DNA from: Chloroflexota bacterium
Lineage (GTDB): Bacteria > Chloroflexota > Limnocylindria > Limnocylindrales > CSP1-4
Direction of reading: 5' to 3'
Assembly (NCBI GenBank): GCA_021812735.1
Contig: JAKAMV010000175.1
Span: 1-13,395, forward strand
Length of the DNA: 13,395 nt
Shown: piece after piece, positions 1 to 5,921 of the stretch
Numbering within the stretch: position 1 is the stretch's first letter
Layout: each line of letters begins with the position of its first letter
Notes under the pieces: model-generated
Databases searched by the model: none
The model's input: the letters and a program-made list of their open reading frames with translations, nothing else
What the model was told of the DNA's origin: nothing
Program-made: the position numbers and the translations under genes

Positions 1-69
1 TTCTCGGTCCTGGCCCGGCTGGCCGAGCGGGTCGGCGGGCGGGTCTCGGCGCCGGACCTCTGGCGCTGA
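1..69 (+). CDS. 3' end of a P-loop NTPase-like gene (partial, cut by window start)
   Basis: Reading from base 1 gives 22 codons and a TGA stop. The residues are identical to the last 22 of the NTPase gene at 5224-5871, beginning FSVLARLAERV and ending DLWR. The DNA is also identical, and identity continues 27 bases past the stop. The upstream part lies outside the window, so I cannot tell whether this is the tail of a complete second gene copy, a stranded 3' fragment, or an assembly duplicate. The tail alone carries no catalytic motif. The next gene, the pilin, is convergent with it. Confidence is high that the sequence matches the second copy, and low that it is a functional separate gene. 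Confidence 0.55.
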   Translation, partial: FSVLARLAERVGGRVSAPDLWR

Positions 70-96
70 CCGCGCAGGCCCCGGAGGGGGCCAGAC
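1..96 (+). repeat. 96-bp exact direct repeat, left copy
   Basis: Bases 1-96 match 5803-5898 without a mismatch and diverge at the next base (g at 97, c at 5899). The repeat covers the last 22 codons and stop of the NTPase gene plus a GC hairpin. It may extend upstream beyond the window. The offset between copies is 5802 bp. Confidence 0.95.
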
Positions 97-134
97 GCCC
101 CCTCCAGTTGGTCGAGATCAGCGGGGCGCGGCGG

Positions 135-479
135 TCAGTGACAGCGGTGTCCGTGGCACGGCGTGGGCTCGGGGTTGGGCTCGGGCGTCGGCCGCGGCGT
201 CCAGGTCGGCCGCGGCGTCGGCGTCGGCGAGGGTGTCCGGGTGGGACTCGCTGACGGTGAGGCCCCGGACGACGGTGAGGGCGAACCCGCGCCCATGGCG
301 CACCCGGTGCCGGTTTGGGCTGCGGAGCAGATGCCGGACGCGGAGCCGGCCAGGCTGGTCGCGGTGGCGTTGCCGAGGAACAGGGCAGCCGCCACGACAA
401 CCGCGGCGACCAATGAGAGCAGGAGCGCGTATTCGACCAGGCCCTGACCGCTCGTCTGGTGGCGAGGTTCGCGTTGCAC
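135..479 (-). CDS. Flp-type pilin with a long Pro/Ser/Thr-rich tail and terminal Cys/His cluster
   Basis: The 114-residue product starts with a short basic leader followed by a class III prepilin signature. Gly11 is followed by four residues and then Glu16-Tyr17, so a TadV-like prepilin peptidase would be expected to cut after Gly11. A hydrophobic helix spans about 18-37, as in Flp/Fap pilins that polymerise into Tad pili. Flp pilins are usually 50-70 residues; this one adds a Pro/Ser/Thr/Arg tail (about 66-107) ending in a Cys/His cluster (C108, H109, H111, C113, H114). C51 and C60 could form a disulfide. The start is GTG at 479, set by a strong Shine-Dalgarno GGAGGAGG (488-495) with 8-base spacing. 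No other Tad gene is visible, so assembly genes must lie elsewhere. An alternative is a pseudopilin or surface-display protein using the same export route. Confidence 0.8.
   Translation of the reverse strand: MQREPRHQTSGQGLVEYALLLSLVAAVVVAAALFLGNATATSLAGSASGICSAAQTGTGCAMGAGSPSPSSGASPSASPTRTPSPTPTPRPTWTPRPTPEPNPEPTPCHGHRCH
187..219 (-). repeat. 18-bp-period repeat in the pilin tail
   Basis: GTCGGCCGCGGCGTC (plus strand) occurs at 187-201 and again at 205-219. The 18-bp period equals six codons and encodes tandem Pro-Arg-Pro-Thr hexapeptide units in the pilin tail. It suggests slippage-driven growth of the tail. Confidence 0.7.
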
Positions 480-653
480 GATAGGCGCCTCCTCCGGCAG
501 GCGCCGACCGCCGGCGGCGGACGAAACGCCCTGGACGAGGCTCTCCCGACGGTCCTAGCCGGCGCCATTACCTTCGTACCGCCGCGGTGCGCGGTCACAC
601 CGCACGTCCCGGGCGCCGTGCGCCAGCGAGGAATCGGGGCGGGCCCGCCGGCG

Positions 654-679
654 CCGTGCCGTCGGGCCCGTCAGCACGG
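654..679 (-). terminator. Stem-loop just after the secreted-protein stop codon
   Basis: CCGTGC (654-659) pairs with GCACGG (674-679) around a 14-base loop that contains a further GC palindrome. It begins four bases past the stop of the minus-strand secreted protein. There is no T-tract, so it is a candidate hairpin terminator or mRNA 3'-end stabiliser only. Confidence 0.4.
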
Positions 680-682
680 GGT

Positions 683-1228
683 TCAGGCTCCCGTGAACGT
701 CGCCACGGACTGGTTGGTCCCGTCAGAGACGAGGACCACCACGCCGGCGCCGGATCGGGCGGCGAGGAAGTCCTTCATCTCGGTCCGCGTCAAGTTGACC
801 TGGACCGTGTCGCTCGAGACCTTCTCGACACCCATCCCGGTCCGGTAGGCGATCTCGGCCGTCGCGACTTCACCGGCATTCGTGGGCGTGCCGGCGTCGA
901 CATCGACCGTCCACGCGGCGTCGGGCAGGAGGCCCTTGAGCTGCGCGGTGATCGTGCCGGTGCCGTTCTCATGCTCGATCACCGTGGCGTTGCCGGTGGT
1001 GACGTTGAGCGGCGTGACGGCGGCCGACCAGACGGTGGGGTTGGACGGCGCGGTCGCGCCGGGCGAGCTCGACGGGCTCGGGCTGCTCGAGGGGCTCGCC
1101 GACGCGGCGGGGCTGGGCGACGGCGACGCACTGGGACTCGGTGACGGGGCGGGTGACGCCGCCATCGTGATGCCTGCGATGCCGAGCGTCAGGAGCCCGG
1201 CGGCCACGGTGAGCGCAAGTTTGCGCAT
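683..1228 (-). CDS. Secreted protein with Ser/Pro linker and C-terminal beta domain (weakly CHRD-like)
   Basis: The product from ATG at 1228 is 181 residues. It opens with a clear signal peptide (MRKLALTVAAGLL, then small residues to about 23). A Ser/Pro/Ala-rich linker follows to about residue 60, then a globular region of about 120 residues. That region has Gly/Thr-rich alternating hydrophobic strands, a 'GLLPDAAWTVDVDAG' stretch and a later 'LTRTEMKDFL' segment. The pattern loosely recalls CHRD domains, but the histidines typical of CHRD are absent, so the family is not established. Expected location is outside the membrane. The frame is open upstream to 1303, but GGAG at 1239-1242 and the signal peptide support 1228. 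The gene is divergent from the response regulator across 173 bp that hold a tandem repeat, so it could be a target of that regulator. No enzymatic motif is visible. Confidence 0.75.
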   Translation of the reverse strand: MRKLALTVAAGLLTLGIAGITMAASPAPSPSPSASPSPSPAASASPSSSPSPSSSPGATAPSNPTVWSAAVTPLNVTTGNATVIEHENGTGTITAQLKGLLPDAAWTVDVDAGTPTNAGEVATAEIAYRTGMGVEKVSSDTVQVNLTRTEMKDFLAARSGAGVVVLVSDGTNQSVATFTGA

Positions 1229-1314
1229 CGTCTGCGATCTCCACTGGCCCGCCGTTCCTGCCGTCGAGAGGGCCGGCGGCAGCGGCGGTGGTGCCCGGAC
1301 CATCGCAGGCTGCC

Positions 1315-1333
1315 GATGAAGCCACGATGAAGC
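1315..1333. promoter_or_regulatory. Candidate OmpR/PhoB-type operator (tandem 8-bp repeat, 11-bp period)
   Basis: GATGAAGC occurs at 1315-1322 and 1326-1333, a tandem repeat with an 11-bp period (8-bp unit, 3-bp spacer). A further ATGAAG lies at 1374-1379. Response regulators with OmpR-type winged helices typically bind direct repeats one helical turn apart. The site sits between the divergent secreted-protein and response-regulator genes. Assignment to this regulator is inference. Confidence 0.45.
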
Positions 1334-1389
1334 TGCCGCCGGAGAAGGAATCTCTGCCTCGCGTCAACCGCGCATGAAGGCGCGGGGCC

Positions 1390-1395
1390 CACGAT
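1390..1395 (+). promoter_or_regulatory. Possible -10 element for a leaderless response-regulator transcript
   Basis: CACGAT ends six bases before the ATG at 1402, and no Shine-Dalgarno sequence is visible. It fits the (T/C)ANNNT pattern seen at the same distance before other genes here. No convincing -35 is visible. This is the weaker, C-initial form of the motif. Confidence 0.25.
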
Positions 1396-1401
1396 CAGCG
1401 C

Positions 1402-2082
1402 ATGCGCACCCTCCTCCTCGAGGACGATGCCCGACTCGGGCCGCTGCTCGCCCGCGGCCTGCGCGCCGAGGGCTATGCCGTCGACCCGGCCACCACCGTT
1501 GAGGAGGCGCGCTGGCTGGCGGAGCAGAACGCCTACGACGTGCTCGTCCTCGACATCATGCTGCCCGACGGCGACGGGATGGCCCTCACGGCGGATCTCC
1601 GCGCGGCCGGCAACTGGACCCCGACCCTGCTGCTCACGGCGCGCGATGCGGTTGCGGATCGGGTCCGGGGGCTCGACGTGGGCGCGGACGACTATCTGGT
1701 CAAGCCGTTCGCCTTCGAAGAGCTGCTCGCCCGGATCCGGGCGCTGGAGCGGCGCGCCCCCGCGCCGCGCCCCGTGGCGGTGGAGGTGGGCCGCCTGCGG
1801 GTTGACCCATCCCGCCGGGAGGTGACGGTCGACGGTCGGCGAGTCCCGGTCTCCGCCCGCGAGTTCGCCCTCCTCGAACTGCTCGCCCGTCGCGCCGGCC
1901 AGGTGCTGGACCGGGGCACGATTCTCGAGCATGTGTGGGACTGGGCCTACGACGGCGTGTCCAACGTGGTGGACGTCCACATTCACGCGCTGCGCTCCAA
2001 GCTCGCCGGGTATCCGGGCGCACCCGCCATCGAGACCGTGCGCGGCGTCGGGTACGTCCTCCGGGACACCGCACCGGGATGA
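1402..2082 (+). CDS. OmpR-family DNA-binding response regulator
   Basis: This 226-residue protein has a CheY-like receiver domain (1-118) and an OmpR-type winged-helix DNA-binding domain (about 126-222). The receiver carries the acidic pocket Glu7-Asp8-Asp9, the phospho-acceptor Asp51 in 'LVLDIMLPDGDG', Thr79 and Lys101 in 'YLVKPF'. The C-terminal domain shows the family's 'LSAREFALLELL'-like helix (here VSAREFALLELLARR) and ends in the wing sequence 'ETVRGVGYVLR'. Length and residue positions are normal for the family. It should be phosphorylated by the kinase encoded next, whose ATG overlaps this stop as ATGA, which implies translational coupling. ATG at 1402 is the natural start of the receiver fold; no Shine-Dalgarno precedes it. 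The likely role is transcriptional control of envelope genes, judged from the adjacent HtrA protease and secreted protein. Confidence 0.97.
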   Translation: MRTLLLEDDARLGPLLARGLRAEGYAVDPATTVEEARWLAEQNAYDVLVLDIMLPDGDGMALTADLRAAGNWTPTLLLTARDAVADRVRGLDVGADDYLVKPFAFEELLARIRALERRAPAPRPVAVEVGRLRVDPSRREVTVDGRRVPVSAREFALLELLARRAGQVLDRGTILEHVWDWAYDGVSNVVDVHIHALRSKLAGYPGAPAIETVRGVGYVLRDTAPG

Positions 2083-3473
2083 CCATCCGCGCCCGCCTGG
2101 CCCTGTGGTACGGCCTCGCGATCGCCGTCACGGTCTCGAGCGTGAGCGTCGTGGTCTGGGTCCGGCAGACGTCCGAGGCGCGCAGCGCCGTGGACGAGGC
2201 CCTCGCCGTGCAGGCGGCCGATGCCGCCGCCTCGTACGGGTCGAGCGACGGCGCGGGGACCCTCAGCGAGGACCCGGCCCGGCCGGGGATCTTCACCGTC
2301 GTGTTCAACGGGCAGGGGAAGCTGGTCGGCGCGTCGCGATCCGCGCCGGCGGGGCTCCCGGAGCCGGACCTCGGCACCTCCACCTGGAAGCCGTCCGGCT
2401 CGCCGGCAGGGACGGCCCTGTACGCGGTCACGGGGCGCGACTCGGCGATCATCGTGGCGGGGCAGTCCCTGGCCGCGACAGACGCGGCCGCGGCGCATCT
2501 CGCCGGCGTCCTGGCCGCGACGACGGGCGCCGCCGTGCTGATCTCGATTGTCGGAGGCTGGCTCCTGGCCTATCGCGCCCTCCTTCCGATCGCGCGCATC
2601 ACCGCCGAGGCGGACCGCATCGACGCGGCCGAGCCGCGCCTCGCCGTGCGCCTCCGGGCCCCCAACCCGAATGACGAGCTTGGCCGCCTGGCCGACACCC
2701 TGAACCGACTGCTTGACCGCGCGGACCGGAGTGTCCATGAGCAGCGGGCCTTCGTGGCGGCTGCGTCGCACGACCTTCGCACGCCCATCGCCGCGCTGCG
2801 GGTGGAGCTCGAGCTGGCGCTGCGCCCGGGCCGCCCGGTCGACGGCATGGCGCCCGCGGTCACGGCCGCCCTCGGCGACGTGCGGCGGCTGGCCAGCCTC
2901 GCGGACGGGCTCCTCGGCCTGGCCGCCGCCGAGTCCGACGGTCGCGTCCCCGATCCCGAGCCCGTGGACCTGCGTCCGCTGGTCGAGGACGCCGTCCGGT
3001 TGGCGCGCGGCGCGGCGCCGCACCGAGGAGCGGCCGTGTCGCAGGAGATCGACGACGCAGTGGTCCTCATCGACCGCGTGCGGCTGTCGCAGGCCCTCGT
3101 CAACCTGCTCTCCAACGCGGTCCGCCATGACCCGAACGGTGACGGCGTCGTCGTCCGCGCACGGCGGGTGACCCAGCTCGGGAGCACCGGCGCCAGCGAG
3201 TCGCTGGAGCTCGACGTCCTCGACCGCGGCCCGGGCGTGCCCCACGACATGGTGGACACGCTGTTCATGCCGTTCGCCCACTCTCGCGTTGACGGGTCCG
3301 GCGCGGGCCTCGGCTTGGCCACGGCCGCGGCAGCCGTGCGGAGTCTCGGCGGGCGGATCGGCTACCGTGACCGGCCCGGCGGCGGCGCCTGGTTCTGGAT
3401 CCGCGTGCCGACCGCTGACGCCGCGGCGCTCGGCGGGTCGGTGGCGCGCGCTGCCAGCCCTCGTCCGGCATGA
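2079..3473 (+). CDS. Membrane sensor histidine kinase, partner of the upstream response regulator
   Basis: The product from ATG at 2079 is 464 residues. A first membrane helix spans about 7-28, then an external sensor region of about 110 residues (30-138), then a second helix (about 139-166), a HAMP linker (about 166-218), and a dimerisation/phospho-acceptor domain with His231 in 'ASHDLRTP'. The ATPase domain has Asn346 in 'NLLSNAVRH', Asp382 in 'DRGPGVP' and a 'GAGLGLATA' glycine box. All catalytic boxes look intact. The frame is open 48 codons further upstream inside the regulator gene, but the ATGA overlap and the membrane helix right after the ATG make 2079 the sensible start. The sensor region has no recognised ligand-binding fold and no cysteines, so the stimulus is unknown. 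Layout resembles MprB/CseC-type envelope-stress kinases. Confidence 0.95.
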   Translation: MTIRARLALWYGLAIAVTVSSVSVVVWVRQTSEARSAVDEALAVQAADAAASYGSSDGAGTLSEDPARPGIFTVVFNGQGKLVGASRSAPAGLPEPDLGTSTWKPSGSPAGTALYAVTGRDSAIIVAGQSLAATDAAAAHLAGVLAATTGAAVLISIVGGWLLAYRALLPIARITAEADRIDAAEPRLAVRLRAPNPNDELGRLADTLNRLLDRADRSVHEQRAFVAAASHDLRTPIAALRVELELALRPGRPVDGMAPAVTAALGDVRRLASLADGLLGLAAAESDGRVPDPEPVDLRPLVEDAVRLARGAAPHRGAAVSQEIDDAVVLIDRVRLSQALVNLLSNAVRHDPNGDGVVVRARRVTQLGSTGASESLELDVLDRGPGVPHDMVDTLFMPFAHSRVDGSGAGLGLATAAAAVRSLGGRIGYRDRPGGGAWFWIRVPTADAAALGGSVARAASPRPA

Positions 3474-3503
3474 CCTGCGGCACCGCCATGCCGAGCGCGC
3501 CGC

Positions 3504-3552
3504 CGTCCTCGCGGACGCTGGCGTGCGGCTGGACGGGCGCCCGGCCGCACGC
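3504..3552. terminator. Bidirectional terminator candidate between kinase and protease genes
   Basis: GCGTGCGGC (3521-3529) pairs perfectly with GCCGCACGC (3544-3552). This is a 9-bp GC stem with a 14-base loop that itself holds the palindrome CGGGCGCCCG. A smaller stem, CGTCC/GGACG at 3504-3517, lies beside it. The pair fills the 88-bp gap between two convergent genes, so it could stop transcription from both sides. No T-tract is present. Confidence 0.6.
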
Positions 3553-3561
3553 ATGGGGGCC

Positions 3562-4719
3562 TCAGCCCGGGATCTGCCCGAGCGTCACCTGAACCGTCCG
3601 GGTTGATCCGCTGGCCGTCTTCACCACGACCGGGACCGTCTGGCCTGGCTGCAGCCCGGCCAGCACCACGGCGAGCGTGCTCGAGTCAAGGGTCGGCTTG
3701 CCGTCGATGGAGGTGATGAGCTCGCCCGCCTTGATCCCGGCTGTGGCGGCCGGCCCGCCGCGGGTGACGCCGTACACCAGGACGCCCTGCGCGCCGAGGA
3801 CGTCGGCCGACTGGATGCCCAGGTACGCGCGGTGCGAGTTGGTGACCTTGCCGTCGCGGATGAGCTGGCCGGCGAAGTCGCTCACGTCGTTGGACGGGAT
3901 GGCGAAGCCGATGCCCGCGGCGGCACCGCCGATCTGCTGGTCCACGGCCGCGAGGGTCGGGATTCCCACCACGTCGCCGCTGATGTCGACGAGGGCGCCG
4001 CCGCTGTTGCCCGGGTTGATCTCCGCGCTGGTCTGGATCGTGCCCGGGAGGGTCGCGCCGCCCGGCTCGACCACCGTCCGCCCCAGCGCGCTCACGATGC
4101 CCTGCGTGACGCTGGACTGCAGCCCGAGCGGATTGCCGACCGCCATGACGATCTGGCCTACCTGGAGCTTGGAGGAGTCGGCGAAGGTTGCCGGCTGGAG
4201 CCCGGTGGCGTCGATCTTGATCACGGCGACATCGTTGGCGGCGAAGGTGCCGACCAGACGACCCTTGAACTGGCGGCCGTCCGCAAGCGTCACCGTGAAG
4301 GTCTTCGCGCTGCCGACGACGTGGGCGTTGGTCACGATGTCGCCGGAGGTGTCGTAGATGATCCCGGAGCCCAGCCCCTGGCTGGTCTCGATGACCACCA
4401 CGGAGGGGGCCACCTTGCGCACGACCGCCTCGTACTCCTGCTGGAGCTGGTCCAGCGCGTTGCCGGCGCCGCCGATGATGGCGGGCGCTGCGCTGGGCGA
4501 GCTGGAAGGGGCCGCGGAGGCCGCCGTGGCCGCGACGGCGCCCGTGGGCGGCGCGCTCGAGGCCGGGCCGGTCGCCAATGCGGCAGCCGAGCCGCAGGCG
4601 GCGACGACGATCATGACCGCGACCAGCAGCGGCACGAGACGCACGGGCGCGTGCGGGCCGGGGAGGCGGATGGGATCCGATGCCGCGCTCAGCCGGCGCG
4701 ACCGGAACGAAGGACGCAT
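3562..4719 (-). CDS. HtrA/DegP-like trypsin-fold serine protease with PDZ domain, membrane- or lipid-anchored
   Basis: The product from ATG at 4719 is 385 residues. After a basic N-terminus there is a hydrophobic segment (about 27-41) ending in 'VVAAC', so Cys42 could be lipidated; otherwise the segment is an anchor. An Ala/Ser/Pro linker leads to a short amphipathic helix ('LDQLQQEYEAVVRKVAPSVVVIE'), then the S1C protease domain. The triad is His133 ('TNAHVV'), Asp163 ('NDVAVIKID') and Ser239 ('NPGNSGGALVD'). One PDZ domain follows ('YLGIQ', 'GVTRGGPAATAGIKAGELITSIDG') to the C-terminus. It should degrade or refold damaged extracytoplasmic proteins. GGAG at 4725-4728 with 5-base spacing picks 4719 over the upstream in-frame start at 4848. 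The gene converges on the two-component system, recalling mprAB-pepD. One PDZ domain suggests a DegS/PepD-like rather than a DegP-like architecture. Confidence 0.95.
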   Translation of the reverse strand: MRPSFRSRRLSAASDPIRLPGPHAPVRLVPLLVAVMIVVAACGSAAALATGPASSAPPTGAVAATAASAAPSSSPSAAPAIIGGAGNALDQLQQEYEAVVRKVAPSVVVIETSQGLGSGIIYDTSGDIVTNAHVVGSAKTFTVTLADGRQFKGRLVGTFAANDVAVIKIDATGLQPATFADSSKLQVGQIVMAVGNPLGLQSSVTQGIVSALGRTVVEPGGATLPGTIQTSAEINPGNSGGALVDISGDVVGIPTLAAVDQQIGGAAAGIGFAIPSNDVSDFAGQLIRDGKVTNSHRAYLGIQSADVLGAQGVLVYGVTRGGPAATAGIKAGELITSIDGKPTLDSSTLAVVLAGLQPGQTVPVVVKTASGSTRTVQVTLGQIPG

Positions 4720-4846
4720 AGCTGCTCCGATCTCGCGACGCCGGGGCGTCGTCGCACCCGCGCCCCCCGCCGCGTCGCGACCCTCCGGTCGCCGCGCCTG
4801 CTCGGCCGCCCGTGGCCGAGGAGTGTCCGGCACTGGATCGGGCGGC

Positions 4847-4864
4847 AACGACGTGGCCGTCGTT
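4847..4864. promoter_or_regulatory. Inverted repeat upstream of the protease gene
   Basis: AACGACG (4847-4853) and CGTCGTT (4858-4864) are perfect arms around TGGC, about 130 bp upstream of the protease start. A second stem, CTCGGCC/GGCCGAG, lies at 4801-4820. Either could be an operator or a 5'-leader structure; the protein that would bind is unknown. Confidence 0.35.
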
Positions 4865-5069
4865 CTAACTCAGCCGGGAGCCTAGACCGCGACTCTTGCG
4901 TCCCTCTGAGAATGCCCCGCCGCGGAGGGCAGTCGCGCCGGGCCGCCGCGCGTCGCGACCCGACGCGGCCCCTGGATACCGGCCGGACCGGTGGTACGGA
5001 GGGTGCGTCGGTCGACCCACGCTGCGCTCTGTTCCGGGACACCGTCCCTGCCGGTATCTGGAACTGATT

Positions 5070-5084
5070 CGGTGGTTACCACCG
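5070..5084. promoter_or_regulatory. 15-bp palindrome flanked by CCGGTAT heptamers
   Basis: CGGTGGT and ACCACCG form a perfect 7+1+7 palindrome centred on 5077, about 140 bp upstream of the NTPase start. CCGGTAT lies on either side at 5051-5057 and 5091-5097, and inverted at 4976-4982. The size and symmetry suit a dimeric repressor site, but no matching regulator is identified. Confidence 0.35.
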
Positions 5085-5211
5085 CCCACACCGGTATTGC
5101 GGTAGGGCTCGGAAGGGGCCGCCGCCTCGCCGCCACGCGACACCACATCGACCGCCCGCCCCGCCGCCACACCGCCGTCGCGGGGCCCGCCGCGCCAAGG
5201 ACCGGGGACGG

Positions 5212-5217
5212 TAGCCT
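5212..5217 (+). promoter_or_regulatory. -10 element for a probably leaderless NTPase transcript
   Basis: TAGCCT matches TANNNT and ends six bases before the ATG at 5224, with no Shine-Dalgarno in between. Transcription would begin at or next to the start codon. This favours 5224 over the in-frame GTG at 5218. A -35 is not evident. Confidence 0.4.
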
Positions 5218-5223
5218 GTGGGC

Positions 5224-5871
5224 ATGCCCACCAGAAAGCCAGCTCCCACGCCCCCGAAGTCTGTCGCCGGGACCAGCTTCTGGCCGCGCCCTGCCAAGAT
5301 CGCGTTCATCGGGTCGCACGGCGTCCGCAAGACCAGCGCGCTGCTGGCGTTCGCCGCCGAGGCCCAGCGCGCGGGCCTCTCGGTGGAGCTGGGCCGCGAG
5401 GTCGTGCGCGACAACCCGCTCGGGATCAACGAGGGCGCCACCGGCGAGGCGCAGCTCTGGGTCCTGGTCTCGCAGGTCCGCCAGGAGCTGGAGCTGGCGC
5501 GCAGGGCCGACGTCCTCGCGACCGACCGCGGCGTGATGGACAACTTCGCCTACTACCTGCGCTCGTGCGGCGGCGCGGACGAGTTCGGGGCGGCGCCGCT
5601 GGTCGGGCGCTGGTCGCGGACCTACGACCTCGTCGTGCGCCTCCTGCCCGACGTGGCGCTGCAGGCCGACGGCGTGCGCTCCACCAGCGACGCGTTCCGC
5701 GACGAGGTGGAGGCGATCCTCGACCGGGTGCTGCCGGGGCTCGTGCCGGCCGACCGCCTGGCCACCCTCCGGGCGTCCGAGGCCACCAGCCGGTTCGACT
5801 GGTTCTCGGTCCTGGCCCGGCTGGCCGAGCGGGTCGGCGGGCGGGTCTCGGCGCCGGACCTCTGGCGCTGA
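5224..5871 (+). CDS. Small P-loop NTPase/kinase-like protein (AAA_28 or dNMP-kinase-like) with altered Walker A
   Basis: The product is 215 residues. A Pro/Lys-rich N-terminus (1-23) precedes a beta strand and a P-loop, 'IAFIGSHGVRKTSALL'. Walker A would read Gly30-x4-Gly-Lys-Thr, but Arg35 replaces the glycine before Lys36-Thr37. A later segment 'ADVLATDRGVMDNFAYYL' (about 98-115) looks like the acidic strand plus 'DR' substrate motif seen in AAA_28 ATPases and nucleoside/nucleotide kinases. A third segment, 'YDLVVRLLPDV', fits the next core strand, and 'RVGGRVSAPDLW' ends the protein. The size matches small kinase-type P-loop proteins. Substrate is unknown. The last 22 codons are duplicated at the left window edge. 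It is convergent with the serine hydrolase, 50 bp away. If the Arg35 substitution impairs nucleotide binding, the protein may be inactive or use a modified loop. Confidence 0.75.
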   Translation: MPTRKPAPTPPKSVAGTSFWPRPAKIAFIGSHGVRKTSALLAFAAEAQRAGLSVELGREVVRDNPLGINEGATGEAQLWVLVSQVRQELELARRADVLATDRGVMDNFAYYLRSCGGADEFGAAPLVGRWSRTYDLVVRLLPDVALQADGVRSTSDAFRDEVEAILDRVLPGLVPADRLATLRASEATSRFDWFSVLARLAERVGGRVSAPDLWR

Positions 5872-5898
5872 CCGCGCAGGCCCCGGAGGGGGCCAGAC
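5803..5898 (+). repeat. 96-bp exact direct repeat, right copy
   Basis: This copy lies at the 3' end of the intact NTPase gene and runs 27 bases past its stop. It is identical to bases 1-96. The segment between the two copies is 5706 bp and holds the pilin, secreted protein, two-component system, HtrA protease and most of the NTPase gene. Confidence 0.95.
5879..5894. terminator. GC hairpin between convergent NTPase and hydrolase genes
   Basis: GGCCCC (5879-5884) pairs with GGGGCC (5889-5894) around the tetraloop GGAG, eight bases after the NTPase stop. The identical hairpin occurs at 77-92 in the left repeat copy. No T-tract follows, so terminator function is only likely. Confidence 0.45.
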
Positions 5899-5921
5899 CC
5901 TCGGGCGGCAGGCGACCCGGG

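Larger units (their letters stand above)
4720..5223. other. 504-bp non-coding region between divergent protease and NTPase genes
   Basis: I find no credible gene here: open frames have no Shine-Dalgarno, no recognisable domain, and run into neighbouring genes. It should hold the promoters for both flanking genes. Inverted repeats are visible: CTCGGCC/GGCCGAG (4801-4820), AACGACG-tggc-CGTCGTT (4847-4864), ACCGG/CCGGT (4978-4992) and CGGTGGT-T-ACCACCG (5070-5084). The heptamer CCGGTAT occurs at 5051-5057 and 5091-5097, and inverted at 4976-4982. Confidence 0.6.

Noticed and set aside
683..1060. Five Asn-x-Ser/Thr sequons in the secreted protein
   Set aside because: Threonine and serine are very common in this protein, so sequons are expected by chance, and no glycosyltransferase is nearby.
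1935..2078. 48-codon N-terminal extension of the histidine kinase
   Set aside because: It overlaps the response regulator in another frame. The ATGA overlap at 2079-2082 and the membrane helix right after that ATG explain the start better.
4720..4848. 43-residue N-terminal extension of the protease
   Set aside because: It is Pro/Arg-rich and would bury the signal/anchor segment. A Shine-Dalgarno GGAG precedes ATG 4719.
3832..5067. A 411-codon plus-strand frame covering the protease and the intergenic gap
   Set aside because: It is antisense to the protease and shows no domain, signal or ribosome site. The part in the gap at 4720-5067 also lacks coding character.
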